Origin: Euphorbia lathyris
Lineage: Eukaryota; Streptophyta; Magnoliopsida; Malpighiales; Euphorbiaceae
DNA length: 64,000 nucleotides
Reading direction: 5' to 3'
Assembly (NCBI RefSeq): GCF_963576675.1
Contig: NC_088912.1
Coordinates: 11,927,001 to 11,991,000, forward strand
The position numbers and the translations under genes are program-made. The notes under the pieces were generated by a model. It did not search any database. It was not told the origin of the DNA and was given only the letters and a program-made list of their open reading frames with translations. Positions within the stretch are counted from its first letter, which is position 1, and every line of letters begins with the position of its first letter. Of this stretch, positions 32,923 through 44,300 are shown one piece after another.

Positions 32923-33462
32923 TAATCAGAATTAACCTGTAACATTACAGAACAACACAGAATTAATCAGAATTCACCTGTAACATTACAGAACCACACA
33001 AAATTAATCAGAATTAACCTGTAACATTACAGAACCACACAGAATTAATCAAAATTCACCTGTAACATTACAGAACCACACAGAATTAATCAAAATTCAA
33101 CCTGTAACATTACAGAACCACACAGAATTAATCAAAATTCAACCTGTAACATTACAGAACCACACAGAATTAATCAGAATTCAACCTGTAACATTACAGA
33201 ACCACACAGAATTAATCAGAATTCAACCTGTAATATGACAGAACCACACAGAATTAATCAGAATTCAACCTGTAACATTACAGAACCACACAGAATTAAT
33301 CAGAATTCAACCTGTAATATTACAGAACCACACAGAATTAATCAGAATTCAACCTGTAACATTACAGAACACACAGAATTAATCAGAATTCAACCTGTAA
33401 CATTACAGAACCACACAGAATTAATCAGAATTCACTTGTAACATTATAGAACCACACAATAT
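32923..33462. repeat. 42-bp minisatellite, about 13 copies
   Basis: The unit contains AATCAGAATTCAACCTGTAA and CATTACAGAACCACACAGAATT. About 13 copies of 41-42 bp fill the gap between the transposase-OTU stop codon (33469) and the promoter of the 249-residue gene. Copies are very similar, implying recent amplification. It may form part of the transposase 3' UTR. Confidence 0.92.
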
Positions 33463-33468
33463 CAAATA

Positions 33469-36400
33469 CTAATATCCCCTAAGTTTGGCCAATCTGGTCC
33501 ACTGTGTCACCCTATCCTGATAGAAGCGCTCCCATCCTATAACGCTTTGGCCTCGGTGCACAAACCACCAGTGTACTATAGGGGGCACCGAAAAGTTAGG
33601 CGATAAATTTAAACGTATGTAGTGCTGGCAGTGATTCCCTAAATGAGCTATACAAATCTCACGTGATGGTCTTGTAGCAGTGGATGCGGCATACAATGGT
33701 AAGATAGTACCACACAACGCTAATGTGTCCCCACCTGAGAAACCAAATAACATGATAGCAGAATTGTACATTGTAGCAACCGGCCACAAGTCATCCCAAA
33801 CGATCATCCAATAATCCGGCATACAACCTGCACCGTCCCAACTTACTCTACGAAGAGCTGCATCAACAGTATCAACAAACACTCTTTGATACAGACAACG
33901 GTTAGCAATTACTTTATTTCGAATGTGATGCCTAACTGTCTGCCACGCTTCTTCGTCACTAAAAATGTAAGTTGCTACCGTACGGAAACCACAATTTCCA
34001 TCACCTACAACGTCGTAGTATGATTCGACGTATGGTTTAATTATGCCAACTATTTTATCAGAATGTACGAAGTCAGAACCATAATACGTTTTTCCATCTG
34101 CATTCATGTATATTAGTGTAAAACAACTCTATATTGCAAAATAGTTATAAAAAAAAGTTAGGTTTATCAGATAAACATTACCTGATGAGGCAGCATTATG
34201 TACCGAGGATGACGAGCTAATTCTGCCACTTCTACCACGACTCCGAGATGAACTAGTAGAACGAGCCCGTCCACGATGAGTTTCATTGTATTCCCAAGAA
34301 CTCGGCATACGTTTTGTGGATTTGCTCACCTTAGGTCGCCCTCGCACATTAATTTTGACATCGGGTTCGGTGTACTGAGCTTGATCAGGGTGTAGTTGAT
34401 CATGGATAAACATTGAAATATTACGCATTAAGGATGGGTCGGCTTTAGAGACTTGGTCCACTAAGGACTTAAAATATCGCTGCTCCTCGTTCAGATCATT
34501 ACGCCCGTCATTTTCATCAGTGTGACCATGATTGATTAAAAGTGTTCTCCAAAACACGTGAACACTCTCAGTACTAATCATTTGTTCCAGATCACAAGCT
34601 CGTTTCAGCTCACATGCACATTGTATCTGATGTGATGTTCTCAATACACAACCGCAACGCACGTACACTTCATGGCTCAACCCTCTCATGCGCTCTAACT
34701 CTTGATTCAACAACTGCAGACAGTAGTGAGAGACTTTGAATACAAGTTGGCTTAATGGGCGTCCGGCGAAAGTGACTGCTTGACGAAGCTGGGACTGCTC
34801 AAGCATGTACCTGATACGAAGACAAAATTATTATTAGTTAGTGAAATGATACAACCATAAATGCAAATTCCAAAATTGCAGTAGAAGAAATTGCAAATAC
34901 CTTATATTGGTTGCTTGTGATTCAATCTGCTTGTGAACCTTCTGCCATACCGTGTCAAGGGACCCAGTTGCCATATTGAGCCATTGCTTTAGACTAGCAT
35001 GTTCGCTCTCCACTCGACAAGTAGTTGTGTTGCCAAAATGTAGGAACTCCTTTGTCCAAGCAACAACAAACTTTTCCTTATGCACCAACCACGTCTCCTC
35101 AACATACGAGATAACTCCTTTGAACCTGCTCATCTTTTCCTTCATCATCATAAGATTGGTCTCGTACTCCTCAATGGTTAATGATTCTAATATTGTTCTC
35201 CATTTGCCATTCTTGAATTTAGAGGCAAGGCCTTTATCTCCAATGATTCTATACACACGATCTTCCACATCCTTATTTATATGCCAAGTGCATAGCAAGT
35301 GCGCTGCTTGTGGAAAAACTTCTTGGATCGGCTTTAATAACCCAAGCTCCCTGTCACTAACAACAACGGTCGGGTTAAGATCATCCCCAAGCAAAATCTT
35401 CAGCCTTTGCAAAATCCAACGATAGCTCCCTTCGGTCTCGTCTTTAACAATAGCATACGCTATCTTGAAGTTATTATTGCATGGCGTCATCCCAACAATC
35501 TCAACAAACGGCATTTTGTACTTGTTTGTTTTGTACGTTGAATCAATGCCGATGTACCAGTGGTAAGTCCTGAACATATCAACTGACTCTGGATGTGCCA
35601 TGAACACATGCGTTATCACACCTGAATCAGTCTGTGTGTAATTGACATATTTGTTCTCCACAGCAATATGGTAGAATTGACTAGCCAGGTCTCTACCTTC
35701 AAACGCGTCCCTCCTCATTTTGTCCCTGTAATTATATATGTATTTAATTACTGAGTTGTCCTCTGGGTGTTTTTCTTTAACTGCTGCTAAAATAGCACAA
35801 GGCTTTGCTTGAGCTGAAGTCATATCACGCACAATTTGTTTAGATGCGATACTGAGTCCGCTCATTTGCCGACTTCCCTCTGGATACATACGCATTGTAT
35901 GGTTATGCATTCCAGTTAACCCAGCCTTAGCCTTTATCCCCCATCCAGAAAGGTCTGCATGTTGATAGGCTTTAATCTGAAATTTACAGCGGCACGCTTT
36001 AGGTTTACTTTTCCTAATTGCAGGATCTTCATCAATTTTCACAACACCTCTACATCGTTCACCCCGTGAACATCGCAACAACTTCTGTTTTCCCCCATGT
36101 TTGTGCGAAGATATTAAAATCTCAAACCCATTCTGAATAGCTATCTTTTTTGCCCAATCAATAGCATCCTGACTTGAGGGGAAAACGGTATCCGTTATGA
36201 AACGCGAACTATAATCAATGTTATCGGGGTTCCAATCTTCTATCGGTACCTGAATATACGAAAAATTGACATTAAAATTAAAAAAAAAATACTTCGGGGC
36301 TATTTCTCCCGTTCAAAATTAATTCGGGGCAATTTCTGCCCATTTTGGCCTGAACGGGCAGGCTGCCCGTTTCACCATAGGTGGAAACGGGCAGCGCGTA

Positions 36401-36677
36401 CTGCCCGTTCCAAAGGTGGAGCGGGTGGCGCGTACCACCCGTTCCATGGGTGGAGCGGGTGGCGCGTACCACCCGTTCCATGGGTCGAGCGGGTGGCGAT
36501 TACCACCCGTTCCTTAGGCCGAACGGGTAGTTCATCCGTTCGGCCTAAGGAAAGGGTGGTATGCGCCACCCGCCCAGGCAAAAATCGAATTAAAAAAAAA
36601 TACCTAAATAACGTTTTTAATAATCGTAATATTACCTCGTGTTCGAACTCATTGTCTTCGGGAATGCTTTGATCCAT
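33469..36677 (-). CDS. MULE transposase fused to OTU protease domain
   Basis: Four exons, 36636-36677, 34901-36249, 34182-34810 and 33469-34097, join in frame (phases 0, 2, 1) into 882 residues with no stop. The start is ATG at 36677 (MDQSIPEDNEFEHE); exon 2 opens VPIEDWNPDNIDYSSRF. Residues about 30-110 are the MuDR/FAR1-type N-terminal Cys/His DNA-binding region (CSRGERC, CKFQIKAY, HNHTM). The MULE catalytic domain has the DDE residues Asp250 (YIGIDSTYKTN), Asp313 (VVSDRELGLL) and Glu428 (RVESEHASLK), with the LLCTWHI motif between. Exon 3 ends in an Arg/Ser-rich stretch after GRPKVSKSTKRMPSSWEY. Exon 4 is an OTU-type cysteine protease domain: GDGNCGFR with Cys709 and a likely catalytic His in CQHYIRL. 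Transposase cuts and inserts the element; OTU domains remove ubiquitin in known families, but its use here is inferred. Confidence 0.9.
36341..36578. repeat. GC-rich hairpin array in transposase intron 1
   Basis: Palindromes built on CCCGTTCCA...TGGAGCGGG and CCACCCG/CGGGTGG, for example GCCCGTTTCACC-ATA-GGTGGAAACGGGC, and GTTCGGCCTAAGG paired with CCTTAGGCCGAAC. Two copies of CGTACCACCCGTTCCATGGG occur in tandem. It is the counterpart of 29291-29651, sharing the CCACC/GGTGG core and the GCCACCCGCCCAGG end. Confidence 0.85.
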
Positions 36678-36747
36678 TTTTGTCAAATCCGGGATTTGTG
36701 CTCGGGAGAGAAAAGTAGAGAGAGTTTTGAAGGTTTTGGGGAAAAAA

Positions 36748-36815
36748 ATGAGAAGGGTAAAATGGTCAAAACGGTGCGGTGAACCGGAATTTAGGGGCGG
36801 TATATAGCAATACCC
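36748..36815 (-). repeat. Right terminal inverted repeat of the MULE
   Basis: Inverted match to 29021-29088. It lies just upstream of the transposase ATG (36677), so it must include the promoter or 5' UTR. Confidence 0.88.
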
Positions 36816-36869
36816 TAAATAAACATATTTTTAGTTAATGATATTTGAAATTACATGATCTTATAAATA

Positions 36870-37126
36870 CTCTCTCTGTTCCATAATATTTGTTTTTAGC
36901 ACACGAATTAAGAAATATAATTAATGTTAACTAAAAGACAGACTTTATTATTCTTGTATTAATTGCATTAATCGACTAATTTTTATCTATTCTTAAAATA
37001 AAAACAATTTAAATAATAGTATATTTGGTAAAAATCAATTAAGGTACATGGATTGAATTAAAACGTCAAACATTATGGAACAAAAAAAAATTCTCTAAAA
37101 AGACAAATATTATGGAACGGATGGAG
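36870..37126. mobile_element. Stowaway-like MITE
   Basis: 257 bp with termini CTCTCTCTGTTCCATAATAT and ATATTATGGAACGGATGGAG, flanked by TA on each side. The interior is AT-rich and non-coding. Confidence 0.82.
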
Positions 37127-37128
37127 TA

Positions 37129-38030
37129 CTAGAATATTTCTAATGGGTGACATGGCTCTATTATCAAATTTAACTAGTCATCTATTTTGAAAAACATGTT
37201 ATAAAGGTCTCTATCATTTGTCTCTATTAACCCTTTGGTCTTTTTATCTGTTTTTTTTTAAGATTTTTAACCGTTATATTTAACATAAATAGACAGACAG
37301 GAAATAACAGAGTAAAATGGACATTTTGTATCGTATTATGACTGTTCCGAAGTCTAAGATATATTCGGTTGAAAATCTAAAAAAATAGACATAAAGATCA
37401 AAAGGTTAAAATTGATAAAAGATAAAAACCTTATAATATATTTTTTAAAATAAAAATAACTAAACAATATGTTATATTAAAAAAGTAGGACTAATAAATT
37501 ATTTACCGTTTAAAAAATGAGATACTCTAACAGAGTAACATAACTCTTCAAAATATTTAATTAGCCACCCACGCTAGCTAATTTAATTAGTTTCTCTCGA
37601 TATTTATATTTTCCATTAATTCATTCTTTTTTTCTATTTTTAATAATAAAATTATTAAATATAAAGTCGAATAGCTAATATTTTTGGAGCAAAACATAAT
37701 TTCGACTAGTTAATATTCTATATTATTTCAGAAAGTTAAATTGTTAGAGTATCTTCAAGAGACCATTAGTTCATTTTTTAAAAATAATACAAACAATTGA
37801 CTCTTAGTGAATTGATGGGTGATTAAAACATATCATTTCCAACAATATTCATTGTATTTACTCTTTATTTATTATTTTATCATTAAAAACACTAAATATT
37901 ATTATATTTATCAATAATGAGAGGAGAAAGGCTACTTGATAGTAAATTATTAATAAAAATTGAAAAAGGAAACGTAAAGGCTCCTCAATAATAGAGAGGA
38001 TGGAGACACGCTTAGTGATTGTTAACATGT
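37129..38030. other. AT-rich intergenic region, nothing recognised
   Basis: No ORF, repeat terminus or RNA gene was seen. The sequence is very AT-rich with scattered A and T runs. Confidence 0.55.
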
Positions 38031-38037
38031 AAAAAAA

Positions 38038-38107
38038 TTGTCTAATAGAAAAAATCAGATTTAGGAAGGTCTAATAGAAAAAATCGGATTTAGGGAGGTC
38101 TAATAGG
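38038..38107. repeat. Two-copy 33-bp direct repeat
   Basis: GTCTAATAGAAAAAATC followed by GATTTAGG(A/G)AG occurs twice in tandem with a third partial copy after it. Confidence 0.7.
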
Positions 38108-38178
38108 CCAAAAAAAATAAGATATCAAGGAATGTCTAATAAAAAAAATTAGAATTTTACATTTAGAGAGACCTAACA

Positions 38179-38184
<6 letters not shown>

Positions 38185-38236
<52 letters not shown>
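38185..38236. repeat. (TA)n microsatellite, left of foldback element
   Basis: About 26 uninterrupted AT units directly abut GGGTGAGATCCAGTG, the left end of the 1.7-kb element. Confidence 0.95.
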
Positions 38237-38238
<2 letters not shown>

Positions 38239-39941
38239 GTGAGATCCAGTGTGACAATGGCTTAAGTTGTGACAATGAGCTTATTGTGTGACATAACAAA
38301 ACTACGTAGTTTTGATGATAATTAAAAAGGGCAAGGTGGCAAATTGGTAAATAAAATGAAAGAGAGGATATAGAAAATTGTTTTTCCCGACATCTCTAAC
38401 ATCGTTTTTCGAAAATTTTTATACTATTAGACTCGTCTAAATTAAACGGTCATTTTAAGATCCCTGAAGCTCAAGTAAAAAAAATTCCGGTGAACGGAAT
38501 CCGGGTGGGCGTTTTTTTGGCGAGAAACAAAGTGCCCAGAAAATTCTCAAAAAATTCCAGAAAATGTAAAACATTATTCTAAGAAACTTTAATTCTTGAG
38601 TCGAAATAGGATTTCTTACGGTTTAGTTCCAATAAAACTTTTTCCTTAATTTTATCCATTTTGCATGCTTCAACAATTTGTTGGGACTATACCGTAAGAA
38701 ATCCCGCTTCGACCCAAGAATTAAAGTTTCTTAGAATAATATTTTACATTTTCTGGAATATTTTGAGAATTTTCTGGGCAATTTGGTTCTCGACAGAAAA
38801 CGCCCACCCGAATTCCGTTCACCGGAATTTTTTTTACTTGAGCTTCAGGGATCTTAAAATGACCGTCTAATTTAGACGAGTCTAATAGTATAAAATTTTT
38901 CGAAAATCAAGGTTAGAAATGTCGGGAAAATGTATTTTAAAGAAAAGAAATAAAACATTTTTCTGTTGGAACAATACAAGTATTATGTTGGAACAAATGG
39001 TACACTGATTTGGAAAAAAATGGTATACTGATTTGGAACAATGTAAGTAGGACAAAAAAACGTGCCCAGAAAATTATCAAAAAATTCGAAAACATGTAAA
39101 ACATCATTTTAAGAAACTTTAATTCTTGGCTCAAAGCGAAATTCCTTACAGTTTTGACCCAATAAATTGTTGAAGCATGTAAAATGGATAAAATTAAGGA
39201 ACAAGTTTTATTGGGACTAAACCGTAAGAAATCCCGCTTCGACCCAATAATTAAAGTTTCTTAGAATAATGTTTTACATTTTTTGGAATTTTTTTAGAAT
39301 TTTCTGGGCACTTTTTTTCTTGCCAGAAAACGCCCACTCGAATTCCGTTCACCGGAATTTTTTTTACTTGAGCTTTAGGGATCTTAAAATGACTGTCTAA
39401 TTTAGATGAGTCTAATAGTATAAAATTTTTCAAAAAACGAGGTTAGAAATGTCAGAAAAATCTATTTTAAAGAAAAGAAATAAAACAATTTTCTGTTGGA
39501 ACAATATAAGTATTATGTTGAACAAATGGTACATTGATTTGGAACAACGTAAGTAGGACAAAAAAAACGTGTCCAGAAAATTATCAAAAAATTTCAAAAC
39601 ATGTAAAACATTATTTTAAGAAACTTTAATTCTTGGCTTAAAGCAAGATTCCTTACAGTTTTTACCTAACAAATTGTTGAAGCATGTAAAATGGATAAAA
39701 TTAAGGAAAACGTTTTATTGGGACTAAACCGTAAGAAATCTCGCTTCGACCCAAGAATTAAAGTTTCTTAGAATAATATTTTACATTTTCTGGAATTTTT
39801 TGAGAATTTTCTGGACACTTTTGTGCTTACCGGAAAACACCACCCGGATTCTGTTCACCGGAATTTTTTTTACTTGAGCTTCATGGATCTTTAACCAACA
39901 AGGCTTGTCACACCATAAGAAATGTGTCACACCTGATCTCA
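38237..39941. mobile_element. Foldback element inserted in a TA microsatellite
   Basis: A 1.7-kb non-coding element with (TA)n on both sides. Its ends are inverted: TGAGATCCAGTGTGACA at the left against the reverse complement of TGTGTCACACCTGATCTCA at the right. The interior is three tandem copies (period about 510-530 bp) of a unit with inverted arms; the arm containing CCGTAAGAAATCCCGCTTCG to CACCGGAATTTTTTTTAC starts near 38692, 39222 and 39729, and its inverted partner is seen near 38425-38640, 39060-39150 and 39570-39650. Known precedents for TA-microsatellite targeting are MITEs such as rice Micron; the superfamily here is not determined. Confidence 0.75.
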
Positions 39942-39962
39942 TATATATATATATATATATAT
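39942..39962. repeat. (TA)n microsatellite, right of foldback element
   Basis: About ten TA units, the right half of the split or duplicated target. Confidence 0.9.
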
Positions 39963-40468
39963 TGGAATTTTATTTAGCAATGATTTAACAGATTTGGACC
40001 AATTTTAAGGTGCTAATTCAGCATCCGATCATTGTTTTTTGGAAACAGATGACCGGAACCACCACAGCCTCAAATTTCGAAAAAACAAAGAGGATCAAAA
40101 CTACTCGTGGACATGATGGTTTCAGCGATCAGCGGAGCCAGGCCCCAGTCTCCACCCCTATCCGTATTAGAAATGTTGTTATTGGCTCCATCAACCTACT
40201 TTATCAGTTTAATATATAAACTTATCTAAAGTGATTCATGCTTTCAGCTTACATCACTTTAACAGATTAACGTGGCTAATACTAGGTAGCATCTAGATGA
40301 ACTTTAAATTTAACACGAAAAATATGAAAATTGAAGCAAAAGATCATTTTTATATTAATTCTAGTGTAATTAGATAATAGATAGTAATAATATTAATAAT
40401 AATTAAAATACCTTTACGAAATTATTATTTAATTACCCTTTTTTAATAAAATAAATAAATAACCTGTA
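39963..40468. other. 3' flank of the kinase gene, no gene
   Basis: Mostly AT-rich with no supported ORF. The 70-codon frame at 40010-40219 shows no motif and is rejected. It should contain the 3' UTR and polyadenylation signals of the kinase. Confidence 0.5.
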
Positions 40469-41336
40469 CTAAAAATATTCAACTGGTGTTTCAGGACAAC
40501 TTTCATCTGAAACTTCTTCTTTACTATACGGAGGAGGAACATAAGGTGGACGAGTACATCTCAACAATGCCCAACTTACCCCTTGAAAGAAAGGATGATG
40601 CTTAATAGCAGAAGCACCCATGGTAGAACCCAATCTCCTTACAGGGTCCTTAACCAACAGCTGAGAAATCAGGTCCTTAGCCATGGCTGGCACCCCCGGT
40701 TCTTTCGGAAACTCGAGGGCTCTAGCCACGATATTAGCTAAGGTTAGTTCGTGGTCCATGCCTCTAAATGGCGTGACCCCGTAAAACATTTCGAACATAA
40801 AGATACCTAAAGTCCACCAGTCTACAGGACTGCCATGCCCTTCCCCGGAGACTATTTCGGGTGCTAGGTACTCATGTGTACCGACGAAGGACATGGATCG
40901 GACGTCCATGGGCTCGGCTACGAACTCGGGGGCACCGCGGTTGGTGGTCTTTTTCTTGCGTCTACGTATTGGGTGGAAGCAGGATACGGCGGGGACTATG
41001 CAGTTGGGGAGAATGCAGGAGGATGGGGCGTAATTTGGGGGGTGTCTATCGATGGGGTAGTTGTGTTTTGGGGGTGTGGCTTGGGGGGTTTGGTTAGAGA
41101 TTATTTGTGGGGTTGTTGTTGAATCGTCGCATTTTAATGAGAGGTCGAAATCGGTGAGCATTATATGTCCGTCGGATCGGACGAGTACGTTCTCCGGCTT
41201 GAGATCACGGTAAACGATACCCATCATGTGAAGATATTCGAAAGCTACGATTACCTCTGAGGCGTAAAACCTGTAAAAAAGTATCAGGAGACCAAGCAAT
41301 ATTAGATATCATTTTTTCAACCTCAAGAGTCCTCTA

Positions 41337-41367
<31 letters not shown>

Positions 41368-44300
41368 CAATTTAATTTGGCTCTGAAATAAAGACATAAG
41401 GTCATTAATCCGTAATTTTCAAAATTATTCTAACTCAACCATTAACTCATTCAGTGGCAGAGGAAGGAAGTGCTCGGATCATTAAAAAATTGACGAGCTC
41501 GTGTGCTGTTTATTTATTTATTCACGAGCTCGAGCTTAATGAATTGTTTATGAACTTTGCTCGCAAACAATTCACTAATTATTTATATTCATTTATAATT
41601 TCACTAACACAAAAGTACATGGTTTTGAAATTTATAAAACTAAAGTTCAATACAAAACTATTTAATTTTAGAGTTTTTCTTTTTTTTTCCTAAAGGAGAA
41701 TTCTATTTTTCTAGAAATACTATTATTTAAAAGAATGATGGAACCAAACTTGATCATGAACCAGTTCATTAACATTATAATCAAGCTTGTTTATAAAGCT
41801 ATAACCGAGCTTTCGAGCCGAGTTTCACCGTGCTCAAACTTAGATCATTTATAAATCGAACAGAACATAATCAAGTTTTTATAAAACCAAACCGATTATG
41901 AACGGCTCAATTCATTTATAAATTGAATAGAACATAATTAAGCTTTTATAGAACCGAACATAAACCGTTTATGAACAACTCAACTCATTTACACTCATAC
42001 TCCAGTTTAAAACCACATTAAACTCGTTGATTTCTAACTTCATCTTTCACACAATTTGACTCCCTATTGTACTTTAGGTGACAAATTAACCTTGTGTTAT
42101 CATTTCAAGGATTAAAATGAATCAATGATGTAGATCTATTTGTGATACATCTACATTTTTTACTCTTCACATCGATTATTTTTAATGAAATAATATCTAT
42201 CTGGTTAATAAAATTAGGTGAAATTTTACTATGATCTAGATCTAATATTGAACCTTACTACTAAGGATGTCACACATATACATTTTTTATTCTTAACTCT
42301 AATCATTTCCTATATTATCTATATATCTCTGTTTTGATTGGTTAGAGGAATTGTACTCTGAATCTAGCCTTTCTCTCCACTTTAAAAGCCAAATTAAGAA
42401 AAAAAATCAGAACCTCAAATAGATCGGTGCAAAAATGCAATAATGTAGTTGAGCAAGAAAATAATTGAGATGCTACAAAACATTGGACAAAGGGACCTAC
42501 TATACATCGTTATTTGTTTGCTGGCAACCTGGATTTTTGGGGGGCTTTTTTATGATTCGGATGATTAAATAGCCAATGATTTTTTGAGTGGTAGGAAGGA
42601 AGGAGGGAGTCACCAATTTATTAAATGAATAATGATTAGGGCCAACAACCCCAAATATCAATATAATCTATAAGAGGAAACGCATGGAGAAAAAGATATC
42701 TTGACATGAGAGGTGGAGAAAAAAATAGAAATAAAGGACTATTTTGGGCCTCTAAAATGATTAGTATAATCAATTTAGTTGAAAACTAAGTTTTTTTTAT
42801 CAATTTAGTCGTTTGATTAACATCTAGATTCAAATCGAGGTTTTTTTAGAGAGGAACCGGTCCTCTCAAGACCCCCTTTAGAATTGCGCCATAATTGTTA
42901 ATGGCGACCCCATGGCACAAGGCAATGTGCCTTAGTGTCACGGGTGGAGATTTACCGTAGGTAAAGTCGTCTGACCGCAGGCAAATCTCAGCTTGTGGCC
43001 TGAGCCAAAGCATTGACAGAGGCGTTAGCAAGGCATTGGGGAAGAATTGTGGCAGAATCAAGCCAGGTTGGCATTGAATATCCGATTTTTCTTTTGGATC
43101 CGACCTTTGGAAAGGGAGGCGGATATTTCCGTCGGGTGGAATCTCGGCGGACACTTAGGGTGGATCCAAAGTGCGGGTCCTTTAGGAAGCGAGGTTTAAC
43201 CACGGGAATCCCCTCCAGGACGGACTATGGATATACGAACTGACGGAACCCTTAAGACTTAAAGGGAATAGACCCCTTCGGATGGTGTTGGCTGACCGAG
43301 GATTCGGAGAGTTCTCGGCGCCACACGGGACTTTGGCCCGGGATCGGACCTGGTCCCGTGACACTTAGCACCCGCTAAGACGGATGATGTTGGTCTACTG
43401 ACGCCAAGGTGCGCCTTTTGTCACAGATTTTTTTTTAGAGTTTTATAATATTGATCTACGTGTTCAATCTCCACTGTTGGATCCAACATCTAGTGTTGAA
43501 AAATAAACAAAAACAAAAGAAAGAAGACAAACTCTCAAATTGAAAAATCATAAAAGATAAAATAGAGAGAGGTGATGCATAATGCAAAACAAAGGGAAAG
43601 AAGAAGCACACAACAACAGTAAAACACCAGAGAAAAAACAAACAAACAAGGACATAACTTAGAAACTTTTTGATGAAAGCGGCTATTAATCAACTTAAGA
43701 TTTACTAATTCACTATTTAGTTGAATATTTTACTTTAAAATACTGTTAGAAGTTATTATTAAAAATATTACCATGATTTCTTATTGTTTTGAGTTTTGAT
43801 TTTAATTACAATTTTTTATATTTTAAATATTAACCATGTATAATTTTGTTCTTTTAATGTGTCTTGTGTTATTCAGATGCAGACCTCTTATGCTTTAGTA
43901 TGCTTTATGCCTTTAATAATCATGGACAGGGGCAGAGACAATGGAGTCCTGGAGGGGCCGGCTTCCCCCCGACCAGAGGAACCATCTCTACCATGGAAGG
44001 TTTTCACCTCCCGACCGTTGTAACTATTCCTATTATGGACGATTTTAGCCTCCGTTTCCAACAAATAAAGTTTAGAGTGGTTAACTGACTGATTGAGTTT
44101 GTATTTAATTATAAAATCCAATTTGATTAATATATGATATGCGATAAATTTCTCTAAGTTTGTTCAAAACGACTCAACCTTACTAGGTTAATTTTGAGAA
44201 GCTTTAAATTGATACGTAAAAACTGATACTAATAACCATATATTCGATTTAGCAAACGAAAATTTACACACAAATATAAAATTAACCTTCCAATAAACTA

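Larger units (their letters stand above)
29021..36815. mobile_element. Mutator-like transposon with PMD and OTU genes
   Basis: A 7.8-kb DNA transposon. The ends are inverted: left CTATATACCGCCCCTAAATT from 29028, right the same sequence inverted, ending near 36808; similarity extends about 65 bp inward to TTCTCATT. The flanks TAAATAAAG (29012-29020) and TAAATAAAC (36816-36824) match at 8 of 9 bases, as expected for Mutator. Cargo: a MAIN-like plant-mobile-domain gene (plus), an unknown 249-residue gene (minus), a 42-bp minisatellite, and a MULE transposase fused to an OTU domain (minus). Each terminal gene starts inside or just next to its TIR, so the TIRs probably act as promoters, and each has a hairpin array in its first intron. 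The transposase frame is intact, so the copy may be autonomous. Confidence 0.9.

Noticed and set aside
33235..33441. Repetitive protein frame (TEPHRINQNS repeats)
   Set aside because: Direct translation of the 42-bp minisatellite, whose length is a multiple of three; no evidence of expression.
36278..36686. Open frames overlapping the transposase start
   Set aside because: Intron 1 with its hairpin array; the splice sites at 36635 and 36250 and the FAR1-like continuation explain the coding sequence better.
43888..44121. Possible exon fragment rich in Gly/Pro (GGAGGGGCCGGCTTCCCCCC)
   Set aside because: Short, no splice context matching the kinase and no known domain; probably repeat-derived.
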